Notes under the pieces: model-generated
Seen by the model: the letters and a program-made list of their open reading frames with translations, nothing else
Database searches by the model: none
What the model was told of the DNA's origin: nothing
Shown: piece by piece, positions 41,846 to 52,415 of the stretch
How positions within the stretch are numbered: the first letter of the stretch is position 1
How the letters are laid out: each line of letters opens with the position of its first letter
Assembly: GCF_023702675.1 (NCBI RefSeq)
Contig: NZ_CP098478.1
Coordinates: 1-64,000, forward strand
DNA: 64,000 bases
Reading direction: 5' to 3'
Origin: Acinetobacter sp. C26M
GTDB taxonomy: Bacteria; Pseudomonadota; Gammaproteobacteria; Pseudomonadales; Moraxellaceae
Made by a program: the position numbers and the translations under genes

Positions 41846-44527
41846 TTAACCTGTATTACGCAGACCTGCGGCAATCCCCGCAATACTGACCATCAAGGCA
41901 TGATCGACAGGGCTATGTTCGGTTTGGTGTTCAGCCAGATATAAACGACGACGTTTCATCAACTCCGCTTGTAATAAATGCAGTGGCAATAAATACGGCT
42001 TACGCACCTGCATGGATTGATCTAAGACCTCATTATTGCTGAGTAATTTAGATTCACCTTTTAAGCGCAGTAGAGTATCTACCGCATTTTGCAGACGCTG
42101 GCGTAACTCAACTCCGAGAACCTTTAAGTCCTGATCTTGCGTGAGATGCGACTCATAGTACAGGGCAATATCGGCATCAGATTTAGACAATACCATTTCC
42201 AGCATATCAATCAGGGTCTGAAAATAAGGCCATTGTTCCAGCATCTCATTCAAGGTGTTTTTATGCTGTTCATGCACCTGATTAATCGCCGTACCTGTAC
42301 CCAACCAAGCAGGCAGCATCAAACGGATCTGTGTCCATGCAAACACCCATGGAATGGCACGCAGTGATTCAATACCGCCACTGACTTTACGTTTGGCTGG
42401 GCGAGAACCCAATGGCAACATTTGTAATTCCAGTTCTGGCGTAACCGTCCGTAGGTAGCTGACAAAGTTTGGATTTTCACGCACGGTTTGACGATAGACT
42501 TTGACCGATAAATCGGTCATTTGATTCATCAAGTCACGCCATTGTTTTTTCGGTTCAGGTGGTGGGAGCAAGGTCGCTTCTAAAGTCGCAGCGGTATAGA
42601 TTTCCAGATTTTGCAGCGCAATACCTTCTAGACCGAATTTGAAGCGAATCATCTCACCTTGTTCAGTGACTCGAATCGCACCTGAAATTGAACCTGGTGG
42701 CTGCGAGAATAGGGCTTGTTGGGTTGGTGCACCGCCGCGGCTGATTGAACCGCCGCGACCGTGGAACAAGGTCAACTGTACACCATGCTGTTTGGCAATT
42801 GCAGTCAGTTCTTCCTGAGCACGATATTGTGCCCAATTGGCTGACATAAAGCCCGCATCTTTGGCTGAATCTGAATAGCCAATCATCACCTCATGTTTAC
42901 CTTGAATATGCTGTTTATACCAATGCATATTGAACAAGGTATTCATGGTTTTGGCTGCGCCATCCAGATCCTTTAAGGTTTCAAATAAAGGCACGACACG
43001 TAGCGGATGTTGAATCCCAGCTTCTTTTTGCAGCAATAAAACCGCGAGTACATCACTTGGATATTCTGCCATCGAAATAATATACGCACCCAAGCTCTCG
43101 GTTGGCTGTTCTGCCAAGGTACGCATGGTCGCAAATACTTCAAGTACGTCAGGATGCTGAATCAGACTACCTTCTGGTTCATTGAAGAACTTTGGTAATA
43201 ATGGACGTTTGCTTTGTAGCTCTTGAATCAGAAAGTTCTGACGGGCTTGTTCAGTCCACGATTCAAAATTACCTAGACCCAGATATTCGGTAATGGCTGA
43301 AATGGCCTGACGATGGCGGCCTGATTCTTGACGAATATCCAGTTTGAGCAGTTCGATGCCGAAACAGTTGACCCGATAAATGAAATCCAGCAATTGTCCA
43401 TTGGCGATCTCAGCCAGATTACTGTCGACTAATGAGCGATAGCAAAGCAGTAACGGAACTAACAGTTCCTCTTTATTCTTGATGATATTGCTGTCGTCTG
43501 CTTCGGCACCTTGTAAGCGTTGCCCCAACCAATAGCGGGTGGCTTTTAAGCGCTCGCGAGTGTCTCGTAGATATTCTCGATACGGTTCAGGGTGTTCGTA
43601 ACCTAAAGCTTGAGTTAGTTCATCGGAACAGTTTTGAATCGACAGCTCCCAACGCAGATTTTCAATATCACGCAGATATAAATCAGCAGCCTGCCAACGC
43701 GAGAGCCACAGGACTTCTTGTGTCACCTGATGGGTGACATTCGGGTTGCCATCACGGTCACCGCCCATCCATGAAGCAAAACGAATTGGCGCGATACTCA
43801 TAGGTAAGGCTTGCTCACAATGTAGCTGAGTCAATTCATTTAGTTCACGGACGAATTTCGGTACTGCATTCCAAAGCGTTTGCTCAATAGTCGCAAAGCC
43901 CCATTTGGCTTCATCGACAGGGGTTGGGCGATGCTGACGAATCTCATCGGTTTGCCATGCTGAGCTGACCAATTGCTTCAGTGTAGCGATGGTTTGCTGA
44001 CGTTCTCTGGGTGTCAGTTTTTGTTGATCCAGCTGTGAGAGGCAGTCGGTAATATCATCATATTTTTGAATTAAGGTACGTCGGCTGACCTCGGTTGGAT
44101 GTGCTGTCAGTACCAGTTCAATTTTTAAATCACAGATCTGTTGGAATAATTGCTGTGCACTGATTTGTTGGGTTTTGAATTTTTCGAATAAATGTGGCAG
44201 TGGATTTGGGCTAGGCGCGTGCTCATCGAACTCAGCCTGACGGCGGCTACGCACCACATGATATTGTTCAGCAATATTGGCGAAATTGAGAAAATGTGAG
44301 AATGCGCGAGTTAGTGGCAGAATCTCTTCATCTTTCAAACCGAGGAAGAGTTGTTCTAGCTGTTTTTCGGCTTCGATCTGGCCGTCACGTGCGCCTTTGG
44401 CTAATGTGCGAATTTGCTCAATCTGATTAAACAAATCTTGCCCAGCATGTTGCTTTAAGGTCTCTCCGAGTAAATTGCCCAGTAAGCGGACATCTTCACG
44501 TAATGGAGCAGTGATTTGCTGAATCAT
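41846..44527 (-). CDS. ppc: Phosphoenolpyruvate carboxylase
   Basis: Adds bicarbonate to phosphoenolpyruvate to make oxaloacetate, refilling the TCA cycle. The protein has 893 residues, the usual bacterial length. The catalytic His is in VLTAHPTEVSRRT near residue 136, and GYSDSAKDAGF near 545 and FHGRGGSISRGGAPT near 580 are active-site motifs. The C terminus GIAAGLRNTG is the invariant end of the family. It is a single minus-strand gene with 84 bp to the TetR gene upstream. Confidence 0.97.
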   Translation of the reverse strand: MIQQITAPLREDVRLLGNLLGETLKQHAGQDLFNQIEQIRTLAKGARDGQIEAEKQLEQLFLGLKDEEILPLTRAFSHFLNFANIAEQYHVVRSRRQAEFDEHAPSPNPLPHLFEKFKTQQISAQQLFQQICDLKIELVLTAHPTEVSRRTLIQKYDDITDCLSQLDQQKLTPRERQQTIATLKQLVSSAWQTDEIRQHRPTPVDEAKWGFATIEQTLWNAVPKFVRELNELTQLHCEQALPMSIAPIRFASWMGGDRDGNPNVTHQVTQEVLWLSRWQAADLYLRDIENLRWELSIQNCSDELTQALGYEHPEPYREYLRDTRERLKATRYWLGQRLQGAEADDSNIIKNKEELLVPLLLCYRSLVDSNLAEIANGQLLDFIYRVNCFGIELLKLDIRQESGRHRQAISAITEYLGLGNFESWTEQARQNFLIQELQSKRPLLPKFFNEPEGSLIQHPDVLEVFATMRTLAEQPTESLGAYIISMAEYPSDVLAVLLLQKEAGIQHPLRVVPLFETLKDLDGAAKTMNTLFNMHWYKQHIQGKHEVMIGYSDSAKDAGFMSANWAQYRAQEELTAIAKQHGVQLTLFHGRGGSISRGGAPTQQALFSQPPGSISGAIRVTEQGEMIRFKFGLEGIALQNLEIYTAATLEATLLPPPEPKKQWRDLMNQMTDLSVKVYRQTVRENPNFVSYLRTVTPELELQMLPLGSRPAKRKVSGGIESLRAIPWVFAWTQIRLMLPAWLGTGTAINQVHEQHKNTLNEMLEQWPYFQTLIDMLEMVLSKSDADIALYYESHLTQDQDLKVLGVELRQRLQNAVDTLLRLKGESKLLSNNEVLDQSMQVRKPYLLPLHLLQAELMKRRRLYLAEHQTEHSPVDHALMVSIAGIAAGLRNTG

Positions 44528-44611
44528 TCTAATTCTCCTGTTGTTCTCATTCGACTATAGCGCGATTGAGAGACATTCCAAGAGCAGAACGTAAAAAAAT
44601 GTGAATATTCT

Positions 44612-45235
44612 CTAATTTATTGGTTGATATTTAAGCATAAAAATTTCGATTGCCTGTTCAATCATCTGATCGATTTCAGTGGTAGTGGGTACAGGCGCTA
44701 AACCGAGTAAAACCTGCTGATGACGAATACCCAACATCAGCGAGATAATCAACTCAGTTTGCTTGAGCGGTTCATCTGCGCGGATAAAATTAAAGGTAAT
44801 GGCCTGTTCAAAGAAATCACACCAGACATTACACATTCGGGTATGTGAAGCATCAAAAAATTGCTTGGTTAAGGGACTTTGTTCCGCCGCCAATTCAAAC
44901 AGCAGGCAATCTAATTTCAGCGCTTCAGGCAGATAAATAATACTTAATGCACGCTGACACATGAGCACCAGCGCCTGTTTAAAATTAGATTCAGCTGTCA
45001 GCTCAAACTGTTTGGTTCGAATTGACTCTTCACAACTTTCTTCAATCGCACAGATAAACAGATTGCCCTTATCTTGGAAGTGGTTATACACCGTGAGTTT
45101 GGTCACCCCCGCTTCTTTGGCAATCTGATTCATGTTGGTGGCGTGATAGCCCATTTTTAAAAAAATAGATTTTGCAGCCTGTAAAATTTTGGCTCTTTTT
45201 TCTAAATCTTTAGGGCGACCACTGTTAATTTGCAC
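44612..45235 (-). CDS. TetR family transcriptional regulator of the RND efflux locus
   Basis: Repressor-type protein of 207 residues. The N-terminal helix-turn-helix is clear: ILQAAKSIFLKMGYHATNMNQIA, then KEAGVTKLTVYNHFQDK. A ligand-binding domain follows. It is divergent from an RND adaptor and pump pair with a 151-bp intergenic region that contains a long AT-rich inverted repeat, so it probably represses the pump genes and itself. The inducing ligand is unknown. Confidence 0.9.
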   Translation of the reverse strand: MQINSGRPKDLEKRAKILQAAKSIFLKMGYHATNMNQIAKEAGVTKLTVYNHFQDKGNLFICAIEESCEESIRTKQFELTAESNFKQALVLMCQRALSIIYLPEALKLDCLLFELAAEQSPLTKQFFDASHTRMCNVWCDFFEQAITFNFIRADEPLKQTELIISLMLGIRHQQVLLGLAPVPTTTEIDQMIEQAIEIFMLKYQPIN

Positions 45236-45283
45236 GTTATCTTTCTCTTTTAATTAATTTAAAAATCAAAATTCTAGCTTTAA

Positions 45284-45321
45284 TTTTTAATTAGTGTACT
45301 CATGGGTATATTAATTAAAAA
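45284..45321. promoter_or_regulatory. Candidate TetR operator upstream of the RND genes
   Basis: TTTTTAATTA and TAATTAAAAA form a perfect 10-bp inverted repeat around an 18-bp centre in the divergent region, 66 bp before the RND adaptor start. It is AT-only, so chance is hard to exclude, but the position fits a repressor site. Confidence 0.4.
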
Positions 45322-45386
45322 ATAAACAATCTATGATAATGCTCATATCACGCCTTAAAAATCAATTTGAATAAGAGCGCAAAGAG

Positions 45387-46487
45387 ATGAATCAGATCAA
45401 TCGTATCATATTGGGGTTACTCATTGTCAGTAGTGTACTCCTCAGCGCCTGTCAAAAAGAGGTGCCAAAGACTGAGGAAATTCCCTATGTCATGGTGACG
45501 CAACCTAGCAGTAATCATGTCGATCAAAAAAGCTATGCGGGGGATGTGCAAGCGAGACAGCAAACTGCTTTGGCCTTCCGTGTAGGGGGGCAGATTACCG
45601 AACGTTATGTCGATGTTGGTGATCGGGTCAAAGTGGGACAAGTGCTGGCGAAATTGGATGTAAAAGATGCGCAGCTGCAGATGAATGCAGCCAAGGCCCA
45701 ATTAGATAGCGCACAGGCAGCGGCAAAGATTGCGGCTGAAGAATATCAGCGTTATCAGCAACTTTTACCTGTCAATGCGGTGAGCCGTTCGCAATTTGAT
45801 GCAGTCAAAAATCAATATGAATCTGCACAGGCAAGTCTACAACAAGCACGCTCAAACTATGAGGTGTCATCTAATCAAACCGGCTATAACCGTTTAGTTT
45901 CCAATAAAAATGGCGTGATTACCCAACGTCAAATCGAGATTGGACAGGTGATTGCAGCAGGGCAGGCTGTTTATCAGTTGGCGATTGATGGTGAGCGTGA
46001 AGTGGTATTTGGTGTGCCTGAGCAGTCAGTCAGTACCATCAAGGTTGGGCAACCAGTATGGGTTACTTTATGGTCGCAACCAGATGCGCGTTTTGCAGCC
46101 AAAGTACGTGAGGTTTCACCCGCGGCTGACCAATCTCGAACCTTTACCGTGAAAGTTTCTTTACTTGAAGGACAGTCGACGATTCAACTTGGGCAAAGTG
46201 CGCGGGTATTCTTTGTCGCAAATGAAAATAACGTTTTGAGCGTGCCGCTATCCAGTGTGACTGCCAATGATCAACAAGCGTATGTTTGGGTGGTGAATGC
46301 CAATCAAAGCATACGCAAAGTGCCTGTGACTTTAGGTAGTTATGGTCGAGATAGTGTGCCAGTTGTGTCAGGTTTAAAAGCAACGGATTGGGTTGTGGTC
46401 GGTGGTGTACATTTACTGCGTGACCAGCAAAAAATTCATCCAGTCGATCGTGATAATCGTGAAGTCACAGTAAAAGCGGGAGGTTAA
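45387..46487 (+). CDS. RND efflux periplasmic adaptor lipoprotein
   Basis: Membrane fusion protein of 366 residues that links an inner-membrane RND pump to an outer-membrane channel. The signal peptide ends in the lipobox VLLSAC, so it is probably lipidated and anchored at the inner membrane. The biotinyl-lipoyl half is visible as GQITERYVDVGDRVKVGQVLAKLD near residue 68. A long alpha-helical hairpin follows (about 95-155), then the beta barrel. The gene is followed after 2 bp by the pump gene, so the pair is coupled. No outer-membrane factor gene is adjacent. Confidence 0.92.
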   Translation: MNQINRIILGLLIVSSVLLSACQKEVPKTEEIPYVMVTQPSSNHVDQKSYAGDVQARQQTALAFRVGGQITERYVDVGDRVKVGQVLAKLDVKDAQLQMNAAKAQLDSAQAAAKIAAEEYQRYQQLLPVNAVSRSQFDAVKNQYESAQASLQQARSNYEVSSNQTGYNRLVSNKNGVITQRQIEIGQVIAAGQAVYQLAIDGEREVVFGVPEQSVSTIKVGQPVWVTLWSQPDARFAAKVREVSPAADQSRTFTVKVSLLEGQSTIQLGQSARVFFVANENNVLSVPLSSVTANDQQAYVWVVNANQSIRKVPVTLGSYGRDSVPVVSGLKATDWVVVGGVHLLRDQQKIHPVDRDNREVTVKAGG

Positions 46488-46489
46488 AC

Positions 46490-49400
46490 ATGAAATTTAA
46501 CCTTTCAGAATGGGCACTCAAAAATAAGGGGATTATCCTTTATTTTATGCTGTTGCTCGGTATCGTCGGCATCATGTCTTATTCCAAACTTTCGCAAAGT
46601 GAAGATCCGCCGTTTACCTTTAAAGTGATGGTGGTACAGACTTATTGGCCAGGGGCAACGGCGAAAGAAGTGTCGACACTGGTGACGGATCGAATTGAAA
46701 AAGAATTGATGACCACGGGGCAGTATGACCGCATCATGGCTTATTCACGACCAGGCGAGTCTCTGGTGACCTTTGTGGCGAAAGACAGTTTGCCGTCCAG
46801 TGCTATTCCTGATGTTTGGTATAACGTGCGTAAGAAGGTCAACGACATTCGTTCGCAGTTGCCGAGCGGTGTACAGGGACCCTTTTTCAATGATGAATTT
46901 GGCGACACCTTCGGCAATATCTATGTGCTGACAGGCAAAGACTTTGACTATGCGGTGATGAAGGAATATGCCGACCGCTTGCAGCTGCAATTGCAACGGG
47001 TCAAAGATGTCAACAAGGTCAATCTAGTGGGTCTGCAAGATCAAAAAATCTGGATTGAATTATCAAATACCAAAGCGGTACAACTGGGTGTCCCTGTCAC
47101 AGCCATTCAGGAAGCGATTCAAAAACAAAATGACATGGCGGGTGCAGGGTTCTTTGAAACAGGTACAGACCGTATTCAAATCCGAGTCAGTGGGCATTTA
47201 CATAGTGTTGATGACCTGAAAAAAATGCCGTTGTTGGTCGGTGATAAAACCATTCAACTGGGTGATGTTGCTGAGGTCTATCGAGGCTTTAGTGAACCAG
47301 CGCAGCCACGTATGCGTTTTATGGGCGAAAATGGGATTGGTATCTCGGTTTCGATGCGTAAAGGTGGTGACATCATTGCACTAGGTAAAAACCTTGAAAC
47401 CGAGTTCAATCGTCTACAAAAAACCTTACCTTTGGGTATGAAACTGCAAAAAGTTTCTGATCAGCCCGTGGCGGTACAACGCAGTATTCAAGAATTCTTA
47501 AAGGTCTTGGCCGAAGCTGTGATCATCGTTTTATTGGTGAGCTTCTTCTCGCTGGGTTTCCGTACTGGTTTGGTGGTAGCACTGTCTATTCCACTGGTAC
47601 TGGCAATGACTTTTGCAGGCATGAATCTATTTGATGTGGGACTGCATAAGATTTCCTTGGGGGCATTGATTCTGGCCTTAGGGTTGCTGGTCGATGATGC
47701 GATTATCGCTGTTGAAATGATGGCGATTAAAATGGAGCAGGGCTATAGCAGATTGAAAGCGGCAGGTTTTGCGTGGCAAACCACAGCCTTTCCAATGTTG
47801 ACGGGAACCTTGATTACCGCAGCAGGCTTTTTACCAATCGCGACAGCTCAATCAGGAACAGGTGAATACACCCGTTCTATTTTCCAAGTGGTGACTATTG
47901 CGCTGATTGTGTCATGGATTGCAGCAGTTTTATTTGTGCCTTATTTAGGTGAAAAATTATTGCCCGACTTTAGCAAACAGCAGCAACAAGCGGCATGGTA
48001 TCTACGTTTATGGGCGCGACTGCGTAAGCAACCTGCACCTGTGGTAGAAGCACATGGTCAGCATCACGATCCATATCAATCCAAGTTTTATCAGGCCTTC
48101 GGTCGTGTGGTTGAAATCTGTATTACCTATCGTAAAACCGTGATTGCGGTGACGGTGGGAATCTTTGTATTGTCAGTCGCGATGTTTAAGTTAGTGCCGC
48201 AACAATTCTTCCCGCCATCGAATCGCGCAGAAATTCTGGTGGATCTAAAACTTGAAGAAGGGGCATCACTGACCGCAACTGAACAGGCGGTACATAAGGT
48301 GGAGCAGTTCTTGTCCAAGCAAAAGGGCATTGATAACTATGTGGCCTATGTGGGAACAGGTTCACCGCGTTTCTACTTACCGCTAGATCAGCAATTACCA
48401 CAAGCCAGTTTTGCTCAATTTGTGGTATTGGCCTCGTCTCTTGATGACCGTGATGAAATCCGTCGCTCTTTAGACAAGCAGATTAAGCAGTTATTGCCTC
48501 AAGTGCGCACAAGGGTATCGTTATTGGAAAATGGTCCACCTGTGGGTTATCCATTGCAGTATCGTGTATCGGGTGAAGACCTCGGCACAGTACGTCAATG
48601 GGCGCAAAAAGTTGCCAAAGTCCTGAGCGAAGATCCAAATACCACCAATGTGCATTTGGACTGGGGCGAACCGAGTAAAATCATTGCAATCGAAATTGAC
48701 CAAGATCGCGCACGTCAGATGGGCGTTTCCAGTGTGGATTTAGCCAATTTCCTCAATGCTTCAGTGACGGGTGCGGTAATGAATCAATATCGCGAAAAGC
48801 GTGAGTTGATTGAAATCCGTTTGCGTGGTGATAAATCGGAACGCGTTGAAGTTGCATCTTTAGCGAGTTTGGCTGTGCCGACCACTAAAGGCACAACTGT
48901 TCCGTTGGCGCAGATTGCCAATATTGAATCCCGCTTTGAAGAAGGCTTAATTTGGCATCGTAATCGCCTACCAACCATTACGGTACGTGCCGATATCCGC
49001 ACCCACTTACAACCTGCAACTGTGGTGCAACAGTTGACTGATCAGATGCAGAGCTTACGAGCAGATCTACCAAGTGGTTATCTACTGGAAGTGGGGGGGA
49101 CGGTTGAAGAATCGGCTAAGGGGCAAAATTCAGTCAATGCAGGCATGCCATTGTTCTTGGCTGTGGTGATGACTTTACTGATGATTCAGCTTCGTAGCAT
49201 GTCACGGGCAACCATTGTGTTACTGACAGCGCCATTGGGTTTGATTGGTGTCGTTGCGTTCCTCTTGTTGTTCAACAAACCTTTCGGTTTTGTGGCAATG
49301 CTTGGCACCATTGCTCTGTCAGGGATGATTATGCGTAACTCGCTGATTCTGATCGATCAGATTGAGCAAGATATTCATGCGGGACATACACCATGGGATG

Positions 49401-49618
49401 CGGTCATTGGTGCAACCATGCGTCGTTTCCGTCCAATTGTGTTGACGGCACTGGCAGCGGTGCTGGCGATGATCCCTTTATCACGCAGTATTTTCTTTGG
49501 TCCGATGGCGGTTGCGATTATGGGGGGGCTGATTGTTGCCACCTTATTAACCTTATTTTTCCTGCCTGCACTGTATGCGGCATGGTTTAAGGTTAAAAAA
49601 ACAACACAACTATCGTAA
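46490..49618 (+). CDS. RND efflux pump permease
   Basis: Proton-driven inner-membrane transporter of 1042 residues, HAE-1-like. The first helix begins after a short cytoplasmic start, followed by a large periplasmic loop. Helix 4 has LGLLVDDAIIAVEMM near residue 400, with the pair of aspartates that carry protons. The two halves repeat the helix plan, with the second cluster starting near 850. The relatives that come to mind are TriC and similar drug or biocide pumps; the substrate is unknown. It is the second gene of an adaptor-pump operon controlled by a divergent TetR gene. Confidence 0.93.
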   Translation: MKFNLSEWALKNKGIILYFMLLLGIVGIMSYSKLSQSEDPPFTFKVMVVQTYWPGATAKEVSTLVTDRIEKELMTTGQYDRIMAYSRPGESLVTFVAKDSLPSSAIPDVWYNVRKKVNDIRSQLPSGVQGPFFNDEFGDTFGNIYVLTGKDFDYAVMKEYADRLQLQLQRVKDVNKVNLVGLQDQKIWIELSNTKAVQLGVPVTAIQEAIQKQNDMAGAGFFETGTDRIQIRVSGHLHSVDDLKKMPLLVGDKTIQLGDVAEVYRGFSEPAQPRMRFMGENGIGISVSMRKGGDIIALGKNLETEFNRLQKTLPLGMKLQKVSDQPVAVQRSIQEFLKVLAEAVIIVLLVSFFSLGFRTGLVVALSIPLVLAMTFAGMNLFDVGLHKISLGALILALGLLVDDAIIAVEMMAIKMEQGYSRLKAAGFAWQTTAFPMLTGTLITAAGFLPIATAQSGTGEYTRSIFQVVTIALIVSWIAAVLFVPYLGEKLLPDFSKQQQQAAWYLRLWARLRKQPAPVVEAHGQHHDPYQSKFYQAFGRVVEICITYRKTVIAVTVGIFVLSVAMFKLVPQQFFPPSNRAEILVDLKLEEGASLTATEQAVHKVEQFLSKQKGIDNYVAYVGTGSPRFYLPLDQQLPQASFAQFVVLASSLDDRDEIRRSLDKQIKQLLPQVRTRVSLLENGPPVGYPLQYRVSGEDLGTVRQWAQKVAKVLSEDPNTTNVHLDWGEPSKIIAIEIDQDRARQMGVSSVDLANFLNASVTGAVMNQYREKRELIEIRLRGDKSERVEVASLASLAVPTTKGTTVPLAQIANIESRFEEGLIWHRNRLPTITVRADIRTHLQPATVVQQLTDQMQSLRADLPSGYLLEVGGTVEESAKGQNSVNAGMPLFLAVVMTLLMIQLRSMSRATIVLLTAPLGLIGVVAFLLLFNKPFGFVAMLGTIALSGMIMRNSLILIDQIEQDIHAGHTPWDAVIGATMRRFRPIVLTALAAVLAMIPLSRSIFFGPMAVAIMGGLIVATLLTLFFLPALYAAWFKVKKTTQLS

Positions 49619-49750
49619 TTATTTTGTGAATAAAGGTGCGAAAGATTGAAAATTTCAATATAGTAGCACCTATATTTTAAGACCAAAAAATAATTGAATT
49701 TCATAGCATGGCAAATTTTGCATAATGCTGTGAATGAGGTGATAGAGAGC

Positions 49751-50128
49751 ATGGGGCAAGACGGTATTGAGCAGCATCGCCGCTACGTGGCGATTTCTTA
49801 TGTGTTCATGTTTCTTGCATTATTTACGATAGTGTTTGCTGTATTTGCGTACCTATTAGCACGAAAAGTTGCGATTGTGGATAATGCAGAGGTATGGATA
49901 CATGCGCATGCACTTTGGATTATGCGTAATGTGATGTTGTTTTTACTGATGGCCATTTTTGCCGTGCTCTGGTTTATTCCACTGTTCTTTTTTGCTTGGA
50001 ACGACGCACTTTGGGTGACTGCAATGACGGTTGCTGGTGTGGTATTTAGTTCAATTGCATGGTTATTTTTATTGAATGCTTGGCTGAAAGGTATTGCAAA
50101 GTACTTTAAGAATAAAGCTGTTTTCTAA
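49751..50128 (+). CDS. Small integral membrane protein, function unknown
   Basis: Protein of 125 residues from ATG 49751 with three to four hydrophobic segments: about residues 17-41 (YVFMFLALFTIVFAVFAYLL), 60-83 and 90-112. A short hydrophilic start (MGQDGIEQHRRY) and a basic end (KGIAKYFKNKAVF) flank them. GAGG lies 11 bp before the chosen ATG. An in-frame TTG at 49694 would lengthen it by 19 residues, but the added sequence is atypical. I recognise no functional family with confidence (DUF4870-like topology). It is between the RND pump and dnaJ genes. Confidence 0.65.
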   Translation: MGQDGIEQHRRYVAISYVFMFLALFTIVFAVFAYLLARKVAIVDNAEVWIHAHALWIMRNVMLFLLMAIFAVLWFIPLFFFAWNDALWVTAMTVAGVVFSSIAWLFLLNAWLKGIAKYFKNKAVF

Positions 50129-50185
50129 ATTTATTGCTTTTTTATTGCAATAGACCTTGTAAATTTATTGTACAGCCACTATTAA

Positions 50186-50235
50186 GGCTCTGTTGACTTT
50201 TTATTTCCGAAGTCGACAGAGCCTATTTGTTTTTT
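50186..50235 (+). terminator. Long-stem terminator before dnaJ
   Basis: GGCTCTGTTGACTT and AAGTCGACAGAGCC form a near-perfect 14-bp stem with a 10-nt loop, followed by TATTTGTTTTTT. It lies about 58 bp after the membrane protein stop. Confidence 0.85.
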
Positions 50236-50271
50236 AGATTTAAGTAAATTCCGTGAGGAGCACCGCCAACC

Positions 50272-51384
50272 ATGGCTAAACGTGATTATTATGAGGTTTT
50301 AGGCGTTTCGAAAACCGCAAGTGATGATGAGATCAAAAAAGCCTATCGTAAGTTGGCGATGAAGTATCATCCAGACCGTAACCCTGACAATGCTGAAGCA
50401 GAAGAAAAGTTCAAAGAAGCTGCGGAAGCATATGAAGTCCTTTCTGATGAAGAGAAGCGCAGCATGTATGATCGTGCTGGGCATAGTGCTTTTGAAGGTG
50501 GCTTCGGTGGTGCAGGTGGCGGTTTTGGTGGCTTTAGTGCAGAAGATATTTTCAGTCAGTTTGGCGATATCTTTGGTGGAGCGTTTGGTGGCGGTGGTCG
50601 TCAACAACGTCAACGCCGTGGTTCAGACCTTCGTTATGTCATGGAACTCACCCTTGAAGAAGCTGTAAAAGGCGTGAAAAAAACCATTACTTTTACTGCC
50701 CCAGCGCCATGTGAAACCTGTGATGGAAAAGGATCAAAAAATCCAAACGATGTAGAAACTTGTCGTACCTGTCATGGTGCAGGTCAAGTGCGTATGCAAC
50801 AAGGTTTCTTCTCTGTTCAGCAAACCTGTAGTACTTGCCGTGGTCAAGGTAAAATCATCAAGAATCCATGTAATAGCTGTCATGGTTCAGGTGTTGCAGA
50901 TCGTCAGCAAACGCTTGAAGTTACCATTCCAGCGGGTGTGGACAATGGAGATCGCGTACGTTTAACAGGTAAAGGCGAAGCCATCCGTGATGGCCAAGCA
51001 GGCGATTTATATGTTGAAGTCGTGGTTCGTGAACACGAAATTTTCCAACGTGATGGCGCAGATCTTTATATGGATGTACCTGTCAGCATTGCTGATGCTG
51101 CTCTAGGTAAAGAAATTGAAATCCCGACCCTTGATGGTCGTGTTAGCTTAAAAATTCCAGAAGGTACACAAACAGGTAAATTATTCCGCTTGCGTGCTAA
51201 GGGGGTTCGCCCTGTACGTAGCAGCATGGTGGGCGATTTACTCTGCCGTATTGTGGTTGAAACACCTGTGAATTTAAACAGTCGCCAGCGTGAATTATTG
51301 AAAGAATTACAAGCCTCGTTTGATGGTGATGGCCATGCTGCCTCTCCAAAGAAAAAATCATTCTTTGACCGCTTATTTGATTAA
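50272..51384 (+). CDS. dnaJ: Chaperone protein DnaJ
   Basis: Co-chaperone that delivers substrates to DnaK and stimulates its ATPase. The protein has 370 residues. The J domain contains HPDRNPDN near residue 33 with the essential HPD. A Gly/Phe-rich region covers about 75-112. Four zinc-binding repeats follow: [24 protein letters not shown] and CNSCHGSG (about 145-205). The C-terminal substrate domain completes it. GTGAGGAGC gives a strong Shine-Dalgarno. It is not preceded by dnaK here; dapB follows after its own terminator. Confidence 0.97.
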   Translation: MAKRDYYEVLGVSKTASDDEIKKAYRKLAMKYHPDRNPDNAEAEEKFKEAAEAYEVLSDEEKRSMYDRAGHSAFEGGFGGAGGGFGGFSAEDIFSQFGDIFGGAFGGGGRQQRQRRGSDLRYVMELTLEEAVKGVKKTITFTAPAPCETCDGKGSKNPNDVETCRTCHGAGQVRMQQGFFSVQQTCSTCRGQGKIIKNPCNSCHGSGVADRQQTLEVTIPAGVDNGDRVRLTGKGEAIRDGQAGDLYVEVVVREHEIFQRDGADLYMDVPVSIADAALGKEIEIPTLDGRVSLKIPEGTQTGKLFRLRAKGVRPVRSSMVGDLLCRIVVETPVNLNSRQRELLKELQASFDGDGHAASPKKKSFFDRLFD

Positions 51385-51395
51385 TCGGTATTGAT

Positions 51396-51422
51396 AAAAA
51401 AACCTGCTTCGGCAGGTTTTTT
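51396..51422 (+). terminator. Terminator of dnaJ
   Basis: AACCTGC and GCAGGTT form a stem with a CTTCGG-type tetraloop (TTCG) and a following TTTT run, 12 bp after the dnaJ stop. Confidence 0.93.
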
Positions 51423-51464
51423 ATTGGAAATTTTTAGCGCAGCCACAGAGTTTTGCTATAGTAG

Positions 51465-52319
<855 letters not shown>

Positions 52320-52415
52320 AACGTTCCTTTTTTGTACTATAAAAGAGCTTGTCGAGCTTTCTTCCTGATAGAAGTGAAACAAGCTCTCGCCATCATTACA
52401 ACAATTGAGCATGAC

